Shown here piece after piece: positions 29,606 to 37,936 of a stretch of 64,000 nt of DNA; the stretch's first letter is position 1; every line of letters begins with the position of its first letter. The stretch is from NCBI GenBank assembly GCA_046566145.1, contig JBKHXF010000008.1, positions 186,001 through 250,000 of the forward strand, written 5' to 3'. This stretch comes from JBKHXF01 sp046566145. Lineage in GTDB: Bacteria > Actinomycetota > Nitriliruptoria > Nitriliruptorales > Nitriliruptoraceae. The notes beneath the pieces were generated by a model. That model did not search any database and had not been told where the DNA came from. It worked only from the letters and a program-made list of their open reading frames with translations. Both the position numbers and the translations under genes were made by a program.

Positions 29606-30208
29606 GTGCACGAGACGACGCTGCTGCTGCCGGGCTGGGGGACCGACCCCGGCCGGCTCGCCCCGCTCGCCTCCCGCGTCCGCGCGGCGGGGACGGACAC
29701 GCGCGTGGTCCCCTACTCCCCCGAGGGCACCATCGATGCGCTGGCCCGTCGCCTGCGCGACGTCGCGCCGGCGGGCGTGCTGCACCTGGTCGGGCACTCG
29801 CTGGGCGGCCTCGTGGTGGCCGCGGCGGCGCTGCGCCACCTCGACGAGCGGGTCGCCAGCGTCACCACGGTGAACGCGCCGTGGCGCGGGACGTGGGTCG
29901 CCTACACGGGCGACACGACGCTGACCCGCGAGCTGCGCTGGGGCTCCCCCGTGCTCGACGGCCTGCGCGACGAGCTCGCCGGGCACCTCGCCGACCCCGA
30001 GGGACCGCGCTGGCTCGTGGTCGGCATGGCGGGCGACCTGGCCACGCCGGCGAGCACGTCGCTGACGGTCCCGCGCGGCGCCCGGCTCGAGCGCCGTCTG
30101 CTGCCCCTCACCGGCCACTCGACGAGCCTCCTTGCGACCCGGCTGCACGAGGTGGTCGCCGAGCACGTGGCCGCGGCCGCGCGCGACGACGCGCGACGCT
30201 CGGCCTAG
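29606..30208 (+). CDS. Small alpha/beta hydrolase
   Basis: A 200-residue hydrolase of the alpha/beta fold. It opens with TTLLLPGWGTDPGRL, where LLPGWG is the oxyanion-strand region, and has the nucleophile elbow LVGHSLGGLVVAAAAL. A later aspartate (VGMAGDLATPAS) and histidine (LTGHSTSLL) complete a plausible triad. It resembles triacylglycerol lipase or PGAP1-like proteins but is short and has no signal peptide, so it should be cytosolic. The GTG at 29606 has GGAGGA five bases upstream. Its stop codon overlaps that of the convergent alkB gene. Confidence 0.8.
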   Translation: MHETTLLLPGWGTDPGRLAPLASRVRAAGTDTRVVPYSPEGTIDALARRLRDVAPAGVLHLVGHSLGGLVVAAAALRHLDERVASVTTVNAPWRGTWVAYTGDTTLTRELRWGSPVLDGLRDELAGHLADPEGPRWLVVGMAGDLATPASTSLTVPRGARLERRLLPLTGHSTSLLATRLHEVVAEHVAAAARDDARRSA

Positions 30209-30846
30209 CGGGCCGTGGCCGGGTAGGCGTGGCGGAAGGTCACGCTGATGCGCGGCCCCTCGGCGAGCGCGACCTTCGGGACGGTGTGCTGCCAGGTCCG
30301 CTGGCATGACCCGCCCATGACCAGCAGGTCCCCGCGCCCGAGCCGGTGGTCGATGCTGGGGCCACCGCCGCGGGGCCGCAGCTTGAACGGCCGGTGCGCC
30401 CCGAGCGAGACGATCGCGATGGTGGAGGTCGGCAGGTCGCGGGCGATGCGGTCGCCGTGCCACGCGACCGAGTCCCGCCCGTCGCGGTAGAGGTTGCCGC
30501 CGACCGACGTGAACGCCACGTCGTAGGCCCGCGACAGCACGGCGGCCACGTCGGCCAGCACCTCCAGCCCGGTGAACGGCCCGCGGCCGAGCTCGTCCAC
30601 GGCCCACCACGACGTCAGGCGCGGCTGGCGGACCCGCTCGCCGTACATCTCCATGGTCCCCTGCCCCCAGTCGCCGGCGGCGTGCACGCGGGCGAAGAGC
30701 TCGTCGGCACCGTCGACCCACCCGGGCAGGTGGTCCACCCACGCGCCGTGCCCGAGGTGCCGCCGGCGCAGGCCCGCGAGGTCCGGGTCGATCCGCGGTT
30801 CGGTGGCGCCGAAGAGGGACGCCTGCAGGACGGTGCTGGGTGCCAT
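30205..30846 (-). CDS. alkB: AlkB-like Fe(II)/2-oxoglutarate DNA repair dioxygenase
   Basis: A 213-residue dioxygenase that removes alkyl groups from damaged bases by oxidation. The iron ligands His130-Gly-Asp132 (DSVAWHGDRIARDL) and His187 (TWQHTVPK) are present, and Arg199 in RISVTFR should bind 2-oxoglutarate. NLYRDGRDSVAWHGD and GRGDLLVMGGSCQRTWQH are family stretches. The gene has a leaderless promoter (TAGGCT, six bases, ATG). A perfect 20-bp LexA-type palindrome overlaps the upstream side of that -10, so it should be SOS-induced. Confidence 0.9.
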   Translation of the reverse strand: MAPSTVLQASLFGATEPRIDPDLAGLRRRHLGHGAWVDHLPGWVDGADELFARVHAAGDWGQGTMEMYGERVRQPRLTSWWAVDELGRGPFTGLEVLADVAAVLSRAYDVAFTSVGGNLYRDGRDSVAWHGDRIARDLPTSTIAIVSLGAHRPFKLRPRGGGPSIDHRLGRGDLLVMGGSCQRTWQHTVPKVALAEGPRISVTFRHAYPATAR

Positions 30847-30852
30847 GCGCGC

Positions 30853-30858
30853 AGCCTA
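30853..30858 (-). promoter_or_regulatory. Leaderless promoter -10 (TAGGCT) of alkB
   Basis: TAGGCT then six bases then ATG on the minus strand. Its upstream edge shares two bases with the LexA-type box. Confidence 0.6.
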
Positions 30859-30876
30859 CCGAACACCTGTTCGGTA
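30857..30876. promoter_or_regulatory. LexA (SOS) box upstream of alkB
   Basis: TACCGAACA-CC-TGTTCGGTA is a perfect palindrome with the core CGAAC-N4-GTTCG, the LexA recognition sequence known for Gram-positive and actinobacterial SOS genes. It lies immediately upstream of the -10, where bound LexA would block RNA polymerase. Confidence 0.75.
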
Positions 30877-30912
30877 CGTCGAGCGGGGACGGGGCGGTCG
30901 AGGACCCGGAGC

Positions 30913-32196
30913 TCAGGCGCCGGGCGTGACCCGGAGGATCTCGAGCCCGCGGTGGAGGTCCACCACGTACACGAGGTCGCGGGTCGGCCACAGCGTCGCC
31001 GTGCTGTTGCCGGCGAACGGCACGAAGCCGCCGAGCTCGGTGATCTGGCCCTTCTGGCCGACGTCGAGGAACCGGAACCCGTGCTCGAAGAAGGTCACGC
31101 CGACCTGCCCGCCCGTCTGGTCGAAGCCCGGTCGCACGGCGAGCCCGTACGCCCCGCACCCGACGGCGTTCGCCGGCGGGCTCCCGTCGTCGTAGGTGCC
31201 GTTGGCGGTGATGCGGTAGGTGTCGGCCGGCTCGAACGTGCCGGTGTCGCGCCACCCCGGGGTGAGCCAGGTCCGGACCTCACCGGAGGCCTCGGAGCAC
31301 GGCCCCGTGAAGGGCGTCTCCATGGTCACGACGGCGAGCCGGCCGCGCAGCGGGTCGGGCCACTCGGCGCGTGCGGGCAGCGACGTCGGGTTGGTGATCG
31401 GGTTCGGCAGGGCACCGAGGAGCCGTCCGGTCGGCGCCGTGCGGGGGTCGAAGGTGACGAGCACCTCCGGCGCGGTCGGGTCGTCGCGCCCGTCGAGCAC
31501 GTAGCTCGGGTCCGCGCCGACCAGCACGATGCCGGGGGCCGACTCGCCGACGTAGTGGAAGGCCTTCCACGGGGCGACCTCGTTCCACCGCCGCTCCAGG
31601 CGCCGCGGGGCGGCCGGGTCGCTGAGGTCGACGATCGTGCCGGTCGCCGACCAGACCGTCGTGCAGTCGACCACGCAGGTCCACATGTGGTCGCGCTGGA
31701 CCCGGAACGGCCCGAGGACCTCGCTGTGGTAGGTCGAGACGAGCTCGGGGTCGGTCGGGTCGGAGATGTCCCACACGTCGAGGGCCGCGCCCGACCGGGG
31801 CGCGCCCTCCTCCGCGGGCGGGAGCGCCTGGGCGTCCCGGCTGAGCAGCAGCAGCCTCCCGTCAGTCTGCGGGCGCTCGTTGAGCAGCGCCGGCGCGAGC
31901 GCCCGGGTGGACAGCAGCGTCGGGTCCTCGGGGTCGCTGACGTCGTAGAGCGAGAAGCCCCGCCACGAGGTGACGACGAGCAGGTCGTCGTGCAGCACCG
32001 CGTCGACGCCGCCGGCGGCGTCGAGCGGGACCGTGGCGACGTGCTCCACGGGTCCCGAGACGTACCCGGCCGGGGTCGCCCGCCACGGGGGACCCTGCGG
32101 CCCGCCCTCCGACGTCGGTGCCGTCCCCGCGGCCGGGGTGGCCGCGAGGACGAGCGTGGCGAGCAGGGCGAGCGTGAGGTTCCGCCTGGTCCGCAC
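30913..32196 (-). CDS. Secreted LVIVD-repeat beta-propeller protein
   Basis: A 427-residue exported protein. A signal peptide covers about residues 1-25 (LTLALLATLVLAATPAAG). The rest is made of LVIVD-type repeats in which a short strand ends in a D(V/I)SDP turn: FSLYDVSDPEDPTLLST, LDVWDISDPTDPELVST, IVDLSDPAAPRRL and FRFLDV. Such repeats form extracellular beta-propellers; no enzymatic activity is known. It ends YVVDLHRGLEILRVTPGA, the same EILRV ending as its paralogues in this cluster. The GTG at 32196 has GGAGG upstream. It lies 22 bp after the next LVIVD gene and is probably cotranscribed. Confidence 0.82.
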   Translation of the reverse strand: MRTRRNLTLALLATLVLAATPAAGTAPTSEGGPQGPPWRATPAGYVSGPVEHVATVPLDAAGGVDAVLHDDLLVVTSWRGFSLYDVSDPEDPTLLSTRALAPALLNERPQTDGRLLLLSRDAQALPPAEEGAPRSGAALDVWDISDPTDPELVSTYHSEVLGPFRVQRDHMWTCVVDCTTVWSATGTIVDLSDPAAPRRLERRWNEVAPWKAFHYVGESAPGIVLVGADPSYVLDGRDDPTAPEVLVTFDPRTAPTGRLLGALPNPITNPTSLPARAEWPDPLRGRLAVVTMETPFTGPCSEASGEVRTWLTPGWRDTGTFEPADTYRITANGTYDDGSPPANAVGCGAYGLAVRPGFDQTGGQVGVTFFEHGFRFLDVGQKGQITELGGFVPFAGNSTATLWPTRDLVYVVDLHRGLEILRVTPGA

Positions 32197-32218
32197 CAGG
32201 ACACCTCCGTGGGTCAGG

Positions 32219-33715
32219 TCACCGCAGCACGCAGACCAGCGACGGCGACGTCGGGTCCGGCGCCGGGCGCGACGCGAGGTACGCGGCCTGCTCCGGGGTC
32301 GGGGTGTCGAAGAACCGGCCAGCGTGCCAGCCACCGCTCGTCGACGGGATGGACGCGAGCACCTCGGCCCGCGCCTCCGGGTCCTCGGGCAGGTCCGCCA
32401 GCTCGGCGAGCTCGCCGGTGAAGGCGAGCGCGTCGAGGCCCCGCACCCGGTCGTTGGCGTACACGCGACCCTGGTGGAAGTAGGCCGACCAGTAGTTGGT
32501 CACCTCGCGGTTCGCGTACACGCCGTCGGTGCGGAACGACCCGATCTCGCGCGGGGCGAGGACGTTCGTCCAGTCGATGACGTTGATGCCGCCCGAGTAC
32601 CACGACACGACCATGATCCGGGTGCCGGGGATGAAGTTGTAGAGGTGCGCGGTGCACCAGTCAGCCCGGCCGGCGGAGACCGGCGCGCCACCGGAGTTGC
32701 GGTCGAGGCCGAAGTAGCTCAGCGGCACCGGGGCCTCGGGCACCGTCAGGTCGTACATGAACAGCGCCCCGGTCGGGCCACCGACGCAGTCGTGCGCGCC
32801 GAAGGCCTCGTCCCCGACGACGAGGTACCGGCCGTCGTCGGTCACGACACCCGTGTGGTGGAACGTGATGAGCGGGTTGGCGATGTGGCCGATGACGCGC
32901 GGTGCCGCGGGGTTGGAGGTGTCCCAGATCGCGGTCTCGCCGAAGCCGACGCAGACGCCGAGGTCGCGCCCGTCCGCCGCGGTGAAGAAGGAGAAGTCGT
33001 GGCACCCGATCGCGTTCGAGCGGAACGGCGTGACCTTCGGCTTGGACGGATCGCGGACGTCGATGATCTGCATGTCACCGCCGACCCCGCCGTTGCCCGG
33101 CAGCCCGCCCGGCGAGGCGTAGATGTAGTCACCCGACGGGTGCACGGTCAGGGTGTGGGTGCCACCCGGGGTCGTGGCCCCGCCGACGTAGGTCGCCTGC
33201 GGCGCGGTGATCTCGGGGTCGTGGAACTCGGAGACGTCGAAGATGCGCACCCCGTTGGTCGGCCTGCCCGCACCGGCGCCCCCGACGCAGGCGTTGTTGC
33301 CCGTGGCGAACGCGCTGTGGAACGCCAGGGCCACGAGCTGGCCCGGCACGAGGACGGCCACGTCGTTCTGGTTGCCGGGGCACAGGATCAGCCCGCGCTC
33401 GACCGGCTGGTCCGGGTCGGACACGTCGAGGACGTGGATGCCGCCCTGCTTGTTCGCGTTCTCGGCCTGCTCGGTCGCGTAGACGATGTCCCCGTCGAAG
33501 GCGAGGTCGGTGCCGGCGCTGAAGAACGGGCTGGTCCCGGACAGGTTCGGGGCGCCGTACTCCTTGACGAACGTGCGCTCCAGGCCGACGGCCTCCTCGA
33601 CGGCGGCGTCGCCGCCACCCCGGGCGGCGAGGTCGAGCGTCGGGGCCGGCGTCGCGGCGGTCACGAGCGGTGCGGCCACGACGAGGGCGGCGAGCGCGCT
33701 CCAGCGGCGGGTCAT
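32219..33715 (-). CDS. Secreted LVIVD-repeat protein
   Basis: A 498-residue exported protein with signal peptide SALAALVVAAPLVTAATPA. LVIVD-type repeats include GGIHVLDVSDPDQPVERG, GVRIFDVSEFHDPEI, MQIIDVRDPSKPKV, AIWDTSNPAAPRVIGH and INVIDWTNVLAPREIG. It is rich in His, Asp and Cys near blade turns (NAIGCHDFSFF, ADWCTAHLYNF). The C-terminal 90 residues lack repeats. The ATG at 33715 has GAGGAG upstream. A 13-bp hairpin separates it from the lipase-like gene upstream. Function is unknown; adhesion or a protein scaffold role would be guesses. Confidence 0.82.
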   Translation of the reverse strand: MTRRWSALAALVVAAPLVTAATPAPTLDLAARGGGDAAVEEAVGLERTFVKEYGAPNLSGTSPFFSAGTDLAFDGDIVYATEQAENANKQGGIHVLDVSDPDQPVERGLILCPGNQNDVAVLVPGQLVALAFHSAFATGNNACVGGAGAGRPTNGVRIFDVSEFHDPEITAPQATYVGGATTPGGTHTLTVHPSGDYIYASPGGLPGNGGVGGDMQIIDVRDPSKPKVTPFRSNAIGCHDFSFFTAADGRDLGVCVGFGETAIWDTSNPAAPRVIGHIANPLITFHHTGVVTDDGRYLVVGDEAFGAHDCVGGPTGALFMYDLTVPEAPVPLSYFGLDRNSGGAPVSAGRADWCTAHLYNFIPGTRIMVVSWYSGGINVIDWTNVLAPREIGSFRTDGVYANREVTNYWSAYFHQGRVYANDRVRGLDALAFTGELAELADLPEDPEARAEVLASIPSTSGGWHAGRFFDTPTPEQAAYLASRPAPDPTSPSLVCVLR

Positions 33716-33762
33716 CCGGGGCTCCTCGAGGAGGGTCGGGGGTGGTCGTGGGATGCTTCGCC

Positions 33763-33795
33763 GCGCCGGCGGTGGACTCCTGCCACCGCCGGCGC
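33763..33795 (-). terminator. Hairpin between the lipase-like gene and the LVIVD gene
   Basis: GCGCCGGCGGTGG (33763-33775) pairs perfectly with CCACCGCCGGCGC (33783-33795) around a seven-base loop. There is no U tract. It could end the lipase-like mRNA or protect the downstream message. Confidence 0.5.
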
Positions 33796-33821
33796 CTGCT
33801 GCACGCGCTCGTCGGGCTCGG

Positions 33822-36056
33822 TCAGGGCCGCTCGTCAGGCTCGACACAACTGGGGGTCCCACCGTTGGCCGGGTGGCGGCGGGTGAGCTGCGGGCCGCCG
33901 TCGCACACGTCGACCACCCAGCCGGTCCGGAGCCAGTGCGCCTCCTGCCACGAGGCCGCGGGCTCGTTGCGCGGGTCGCCGTGGGGGTCGCGCGAGTGCG
34001 TCGCCGGCAGGTTCCCGTTGGGCGGCGTCGCGTTGCCCGAGTCCCAGTACACGAGCGCGGAGCCTCGGTGCGGGAACGGCGTCGGGGCGAGGAAACGCCG
34101 CTTGGCCCAGTGCACGCCCTCCGGCAGGCCGTCCATCACGGGGGCACCCACCGTCGCGGCGTTCACCTCGGCGGCGTGGACCGTCACCTGGTGGTCCGAC
34201 CACGCGATCTGCAGCAGGACCTCGTGGCGCGGCGTGTTGGGGAGCGGGTCGGCGCCGGTGTTGGCGGCGTACCCGTTCGACTCGCCCCGGTCCCACAGCA
34301 TCTGGATCAGCTGCATCCCGAGCTGGCGCTCCGCCGGGTCCTGGTAGGTCGCGTAGTAGACCTCGCCGTAGGAGCCCTCCCAGTCGACCGAGCGGTTGAG
34401 CAGCGTCGAGTAGTTCATCCCGGTGACGCCGAGGACACCGCGCAGCACGTCGGGCGAGGTGGCGACGATCGGGCCGCCGAGGATGCCGCCCTGGCTGTTG
34501 CCGTCGTAGTACAGCTCGGTGCCCTGCCCGGTGTCGGTGACCAGCAGCGGCTCGCCGTCCTGCTGGAACGCGGGGTGGGTCACGAGCCCGTCGGGGTGGA
34601 CCATCGCCCGGCCGAGCAACAGGAAGTTGAGGAACCCCTGCTGCGAGCGGTCGACGAGCGACGGCATGTTGGAGATGTCAGCGAGGATGGCCGCGACGGT
34701 CGGCAGGTCACCGGAGGCCATGCCCCAGAAGTCCATCGCGCAGCCGGCGAAGCCGTAGCGGCGCGGGAACTTCACGTCGCCGACCTGGCTGCGGGTGCCG
34801 AGCAGTCCGTGGCCGTAGAGCACGCCGGCCGTCGGACCCTCGCCCAGCGGGACGTCGCACCGGAACGGCACCTGCACCTCGGGCAGGGCCGGGTTCTGCC
34901 GCGGCAGGGCGTCGCCGAGCGGACCGGCGGTGCCGTAGAAGAAGCGGGAACCGGGCGCCGGCGGGTCGAACTGCGGGTTGGGCTGCGCCAACGACTCGGT
35001 GTTCTGCGGCCGGTCGAGGTAGTTCGGCACGGTCAGCACGCCCTCGACGCGGCGGACGCGCTGGACGCGCTCCCGGCCGGCCCCGTCGGTCCAGACGTCG
35101 TCGCGGTCGGCGGTGGACACGACCCGGAAGGCCGGGGCGCGGCCCTCCACTCGGCGGTCGGTCAGGTCGGTGTCGCCGAGGATGCGGGTGAACGCGTCGT
35201 CGCGGATGGCCAGCATGCGTCCCGTCGTGGAGGCGGTGCTCGCGACGGTGAAGTCCCAGGCCGAGTGCAGCCGGTTCGTGCCGATGCCGAGCTCCTTCAG
35301 CTCGGTCACGATCTCGCGCAGCCGCGCGGCCCGGGAGCCGGTCGCGGAGCCGTCGAGCACCGAGCGGAAGTACGGGCCGGCGTCGATGACCGAGCCGTCG
35401 GCGCGGCGCAGGTCGCGCAGCGCGACGATGTAGCGGTCCCCGGCCGTCCAGTTCACGGCCGGGCGCAGGATCAGCGAGCGCCGGCCGTCGGTGACGCCCG
35501 GGTGGGTGTCGAGCTCGGACCAGAACGGGTGCCGCTCACCGGTGCGGGTGTTGAGCACGACGATCGGCGCGTCCTCGTCGAGGTAGCGCTCGATGTCGGC
35601 GATGTGGTCTCGGTGGTCGAACCAGCCGAGCTCGTTGAGGCCGACGCTGGCGACGGCCTCGTCCTGCGTGCCCCACGTGCGGTGCAGGTCGAGCCCCGGA
35701 ACGAGGGTGAGCACGGCCTGGCCGGGCGAGAACCCGTCGTTGCGGTTCCACTCGGTCGGGTCGGTGGGCTTGCCGGCACCGTTGGTCTCGTCGACGAGCG
35801 GGTCCGCGCCGTTGCGGGGCATGGCGGCCGCGGAGAACGCGATCCGGCGACCGGTCTCGGTCGCGGCGTCGGCCCGGGTGAACGCGTCGTTGGGGAACGG
35901 GAACAGGCAGAGCCCCGGGTCGAGCGGGTCGCAGCCGAGCGCCTCCTGGACCGGCGCCGGCGGTGCCGCGTCGACGCCCGCCGGCGCGGGCACGAGGGCC
36001 GCGGTGCCGGGAACGAGCACGGACAGGGCGAGCAGGGTCACGGCTGGACGGCGCAT
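33822..36056 (-). CDS. Large secreted lipase/esterase-like alpha/beta hydrolase
   Basis: A 744-residue exported protein. A signal peptide covers about residues 1-31 (VTLLALSVLVPGTAALVPA). It resembles the large bacterial lipase-like proteins with PFPNDAFTR near the N-terminus, SAWDFTVAS in the middle and an alpha/beta-hydrolase domain after residue 370. There GVLYGHGLLG is the oxyanion region and YYDGNSQGGILGG the nucleophile elbow (GNSQG). No characterised function is assured. It is divergent from LVIVD genes and upstream of others on its own strand. A 24-bp near-palindrome lies in its promoter region. The ATG at 36056 has GGGAG upstream. Confidence 0.78.
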   Translation of the reverse strand: MRRPAVTLLALSVLVPGTAALVPAPAGVDAAPPAPVQEALGCDPLDPGLCLFPFPNDAFTRADAATETGRRIAFSAAAMPRNGADPLVDETNGAGKPTDPTEWNRNDGFSPGQAVLTLVPGLDLHRTWGTQDEAVASVGLNELGWFDHRDHIADIERYLDEDAPIVVLNTRTGERHPFWSELDTHPGVTDGRRSLILRPAVNWTAGDRYIVALRDLRRADGSVIDAGPYFRSVLDGSATGSRAARLREIVTELKELGIGTNRLHSAWDFTVASTASTTGRMLAIRDDAFTRILGDTDLTDRRVEGRAPAFRVVSTADRDDVWTDGAGRERVQRVRRVEGVLTVPNYLDRPQNTESLAQPNPQFDPPAPGSRFFYGTAGPLGDALPRQNPALPEVQVPFRCDVPLGEGPTAGVLYGHGLLGTRSQVGDVKFPRRYGFAGCAMDFWGMASGDLPTVAAILADISNMPSLVDRSQQGFLNFLLLGRAMVHPDGLVTHPAFQQDGEPLLVTDTGQGTELYYDGNSQGGILGGPIVATSPDVLRGVLGVTGMNYSTLLNRSVDWEGSYGEVYYATYQDPAERQLGMQLIQMLWDRGESNGYAANTGADPLPNTPRHEVLLQIAWSDHQVTVHAAEVNAATVGAPVMDGLPEGVHWAKRRFLAPTPFPHRGSALVYWDSGNATPPNGNLPATHSRDPHGDPRNEPAASWQEAHWLRTGWVVDVCDGGPQLTRRHPANGGTPSCVEPDERP

Positions 36057-36130
36057 GGGGGTCTCCCGGGTCGGCCGCTCCCCTCCCGGGCGCGGCACGG
36101 CGGTGACGTCCCCCGCCAGGGACGTCACCC

Positions 36131-36154
36131 GGACCCTTCGACGTCGAAGGGCCC
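36131..36154. promoter_or_regulatory. Palindrome in the divergent lipase-like/LVIVD promoter region
   Basis: CCCTTCGACGTCGAAGGG (36134-36151) is a perfect 18-bp palindrome inside a 24-bp near-palindrome. Its left 20 bases (36131-36150) match 18 of 20 bases at 53021-53040, ahead of the secreted subtilase gene. A second palindrome, TACCGCGCGGTA, follows at 36167-36178. Confidence 0.5.
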
Positions 36155-36272
36155 GGCCCCTCCCGATACCGCGCGGTACGCGCGCTGACCGACCGGGCAC
36201 GTGCAGGTGCCGGCCGCCCGGGCGCAGAAGCCCTCCCGGAACGTCGCCGACCTCCCGACAGGACCTCCCCCC

Positions 36273-37796
36273 ATGCGGATCCGACTGACCCGCACCCTGA
36301 CGGCGCTGACGCTGTCCGTCGGCCTCGCCGCGAGCACGGCGGCGCTGCCGTCGGTACCGGTGCTGATGAGCGAGAACGTCGAGCTGGTCGGGGCCTTCCC
36401 CGAGGCCGGCATCGTGTCGGTCACCTTCGACCCGGAGAAGCCGATCGCGTACGGCACGGGCGTGCCGGGTGTCGTCGTGTTCGACGTCTCCGACCCGCTG
36501 CGTCCGCTGCCGATCGGCCGGCTCGCCCTGGGCAACTTCTCCCACGAGAACGTGAAGCTCGGCGTGCGCGAGGACGGCACCCGCATCATCCTGATCGGCG
36601 TCGAGCTCGCGGGTGCGCCCACCACACCGCCGGCGGCCAACACCGGCAACCGGTTCTACGTCGTCGACGTGACCGACCCGCGCGCCCCGCGGCTGGCGTC
36701 GAGCGCCCGGCCCAACAGCTTCGCGCACACGATGTTCTGCGCCGACCGGGGCTGCACCCACGCGTACAACTCCGGCGCGAAGACCTTCGACATCTGGGAC
36801 CTGACCGACATCACCGCTCCGAAGCTCGTCAAGACCTTCTCGCACCCGGTGCTGTCGCAGGGCAACGCCACGTTCTCCGGCGGCGACGGGCACGACTGGG
36901 ACCTCGACGCCGCCGGCGTGGCCTGGCTCTCCGGGGCCCACGGGATCACCGCGTTCGACGTCTCGGACCCGGCGAACCCGAAGGTCATGAACTCGGGCAA
37001 CTTCCGGGCGAAGAGCGGCGAGTTCAACAAGTACATCATCCACAACTCGCAGCGCCCGGGTGCGGACGCGTTCACCTCCCGCCCGGCCGACGAGGTCCAC
37101 CCCTACGCCCGGACCGGGGCACCGAACGCGGGGGTCGAGGCCCGCGCCGACGTCGAGCAGGCGGGCCTGCGCGCCGGCGAGGTCGTCTTCGTCACGGAGG
37201 AGGACATCTCCACCAACCAGCAGGGTCGCTGCACGAAGCGCGGCGGGTTCCAGGCGTGGCACGTCCAGCAGCTCGACGCCGACGTGTACGCGACCGACAC
37301 GAACCCGGACGCCAAGCCGTTCAGCGGCACCATCACCCCGATCGGCAAGTGGACCACCGAGGCGAACGACGTCGACGACCCGCTGACCACCTCCGACGTC
37401 GCCGCGCTGTGCTCGGCGCACTACTTCGACGTCCACTCCGAGCAGGCCATCGTCGCGCAGGCCTGGTACTCGCAGGGCATCCGCTTCCTCGACGCCCGCG
37501 ACCCCACCCGCATCACGCAGCTCGGCTACTACATCACCGGCGGCCAGGAGGCCTTCGGCGCCAAGTGGGTGCCCGAGTACGTCGACGGGAGGCAGACCGG
37601 CCGCGACACCGACCTCGTCTACACCGAGGACCCTGCCCGCGGCATCGAGATCCTGCGCGTCACGCTGCCGGAGGAGGGCGAGGACAGCGTCCCGGTCCGC
37701 GCGCCCGTCCTGCCGGAGTGGTTCGCCCGCGCCGCCGCGCTGACCGAGGACGACCTCGTCCCCGGCTACGGCTACGCCTGCCGGCTCGCCGGCTGA
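36273..37796 (+). CDS. Secreted LVIVD-repeat protein, tandem paralogue A
   Basis: A 507-residue exported protein. The signal peptide is LTALTLSVGLAASTAALPS. Repeats include GVVVFDVSDPLRPLPIGRL, FYVVDVTDPRAPRLAS, FDIWDLTDITAPKLVKT, ITAFDVSDPANPKVMNS and IRFLDARDPTRITQLG. Two paired-cysteine segments (MFCADRGCTHAYNS, and QQGRCTKRGGFQAWHVQQLD with AALCSAHYFDVHSEQ) suggest disulphides or a metal site. It ends YGYACRLAG. It is very similar over its full length to the next gene, so the pair arose by tandem duplication. The ATG at 36273 follows AGGA. Confidence 0.85.
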   Translation: MRIRLTRTLTALTLSVGLAASTAALPSVPVLMSENVELVGAFPEAGIVSVTFDPEKPIAYGTGVPGVVVFDVSDPLRPLPIGRLALGNFSHENVKLGVREDGTRIILIGVELAGAPTTPPAANTGNRFYVVDVTDPRAPRLASSARPNSFAHTMFCADRGCTHAYNSGAKTFDIWDLTDITAPKLVKTFSHPVLSQGNATFSGGDGHDWDLDAAGVAWLSGAHGITAFDVSDPANPKVMNSGNFRAKSGEFNKYIIHNSQRPGADAFTSRPADEVHPYARTGAPNAGVEARADVEQAGLRAGEVVFVTEEDISTNQQGRCTKRGGFQAWHVQQLDADVYATDTNPDAKPFSGTITPIGKWTTEANDVDDPLTTSDVAALCSAHYFDVHSEQAIVAQAWYSQGIRFLDARDPTRITQLGYYITGGQEAFGAKWVPEYVDGRQTGRDTDLVYTEDPARGIEILRVTLPEEGEDSVPVRAPVLPEWFARAAALTEDDLVPGYGYACRLAG

Positions 37797-37936
37797 CGCA
37801 CCGCCGGCGGTGTGCGGTCCGCGCAACGCGGCGTGACCGGCGGGGAGGAACCGGACACGCCGACGGCGAACCCACCGGGAACGGCACCGCGTCCCCCCGG
37901 CCGGCGCCGAACCCCCCGAGAGAGAGGGCCGCGCGG

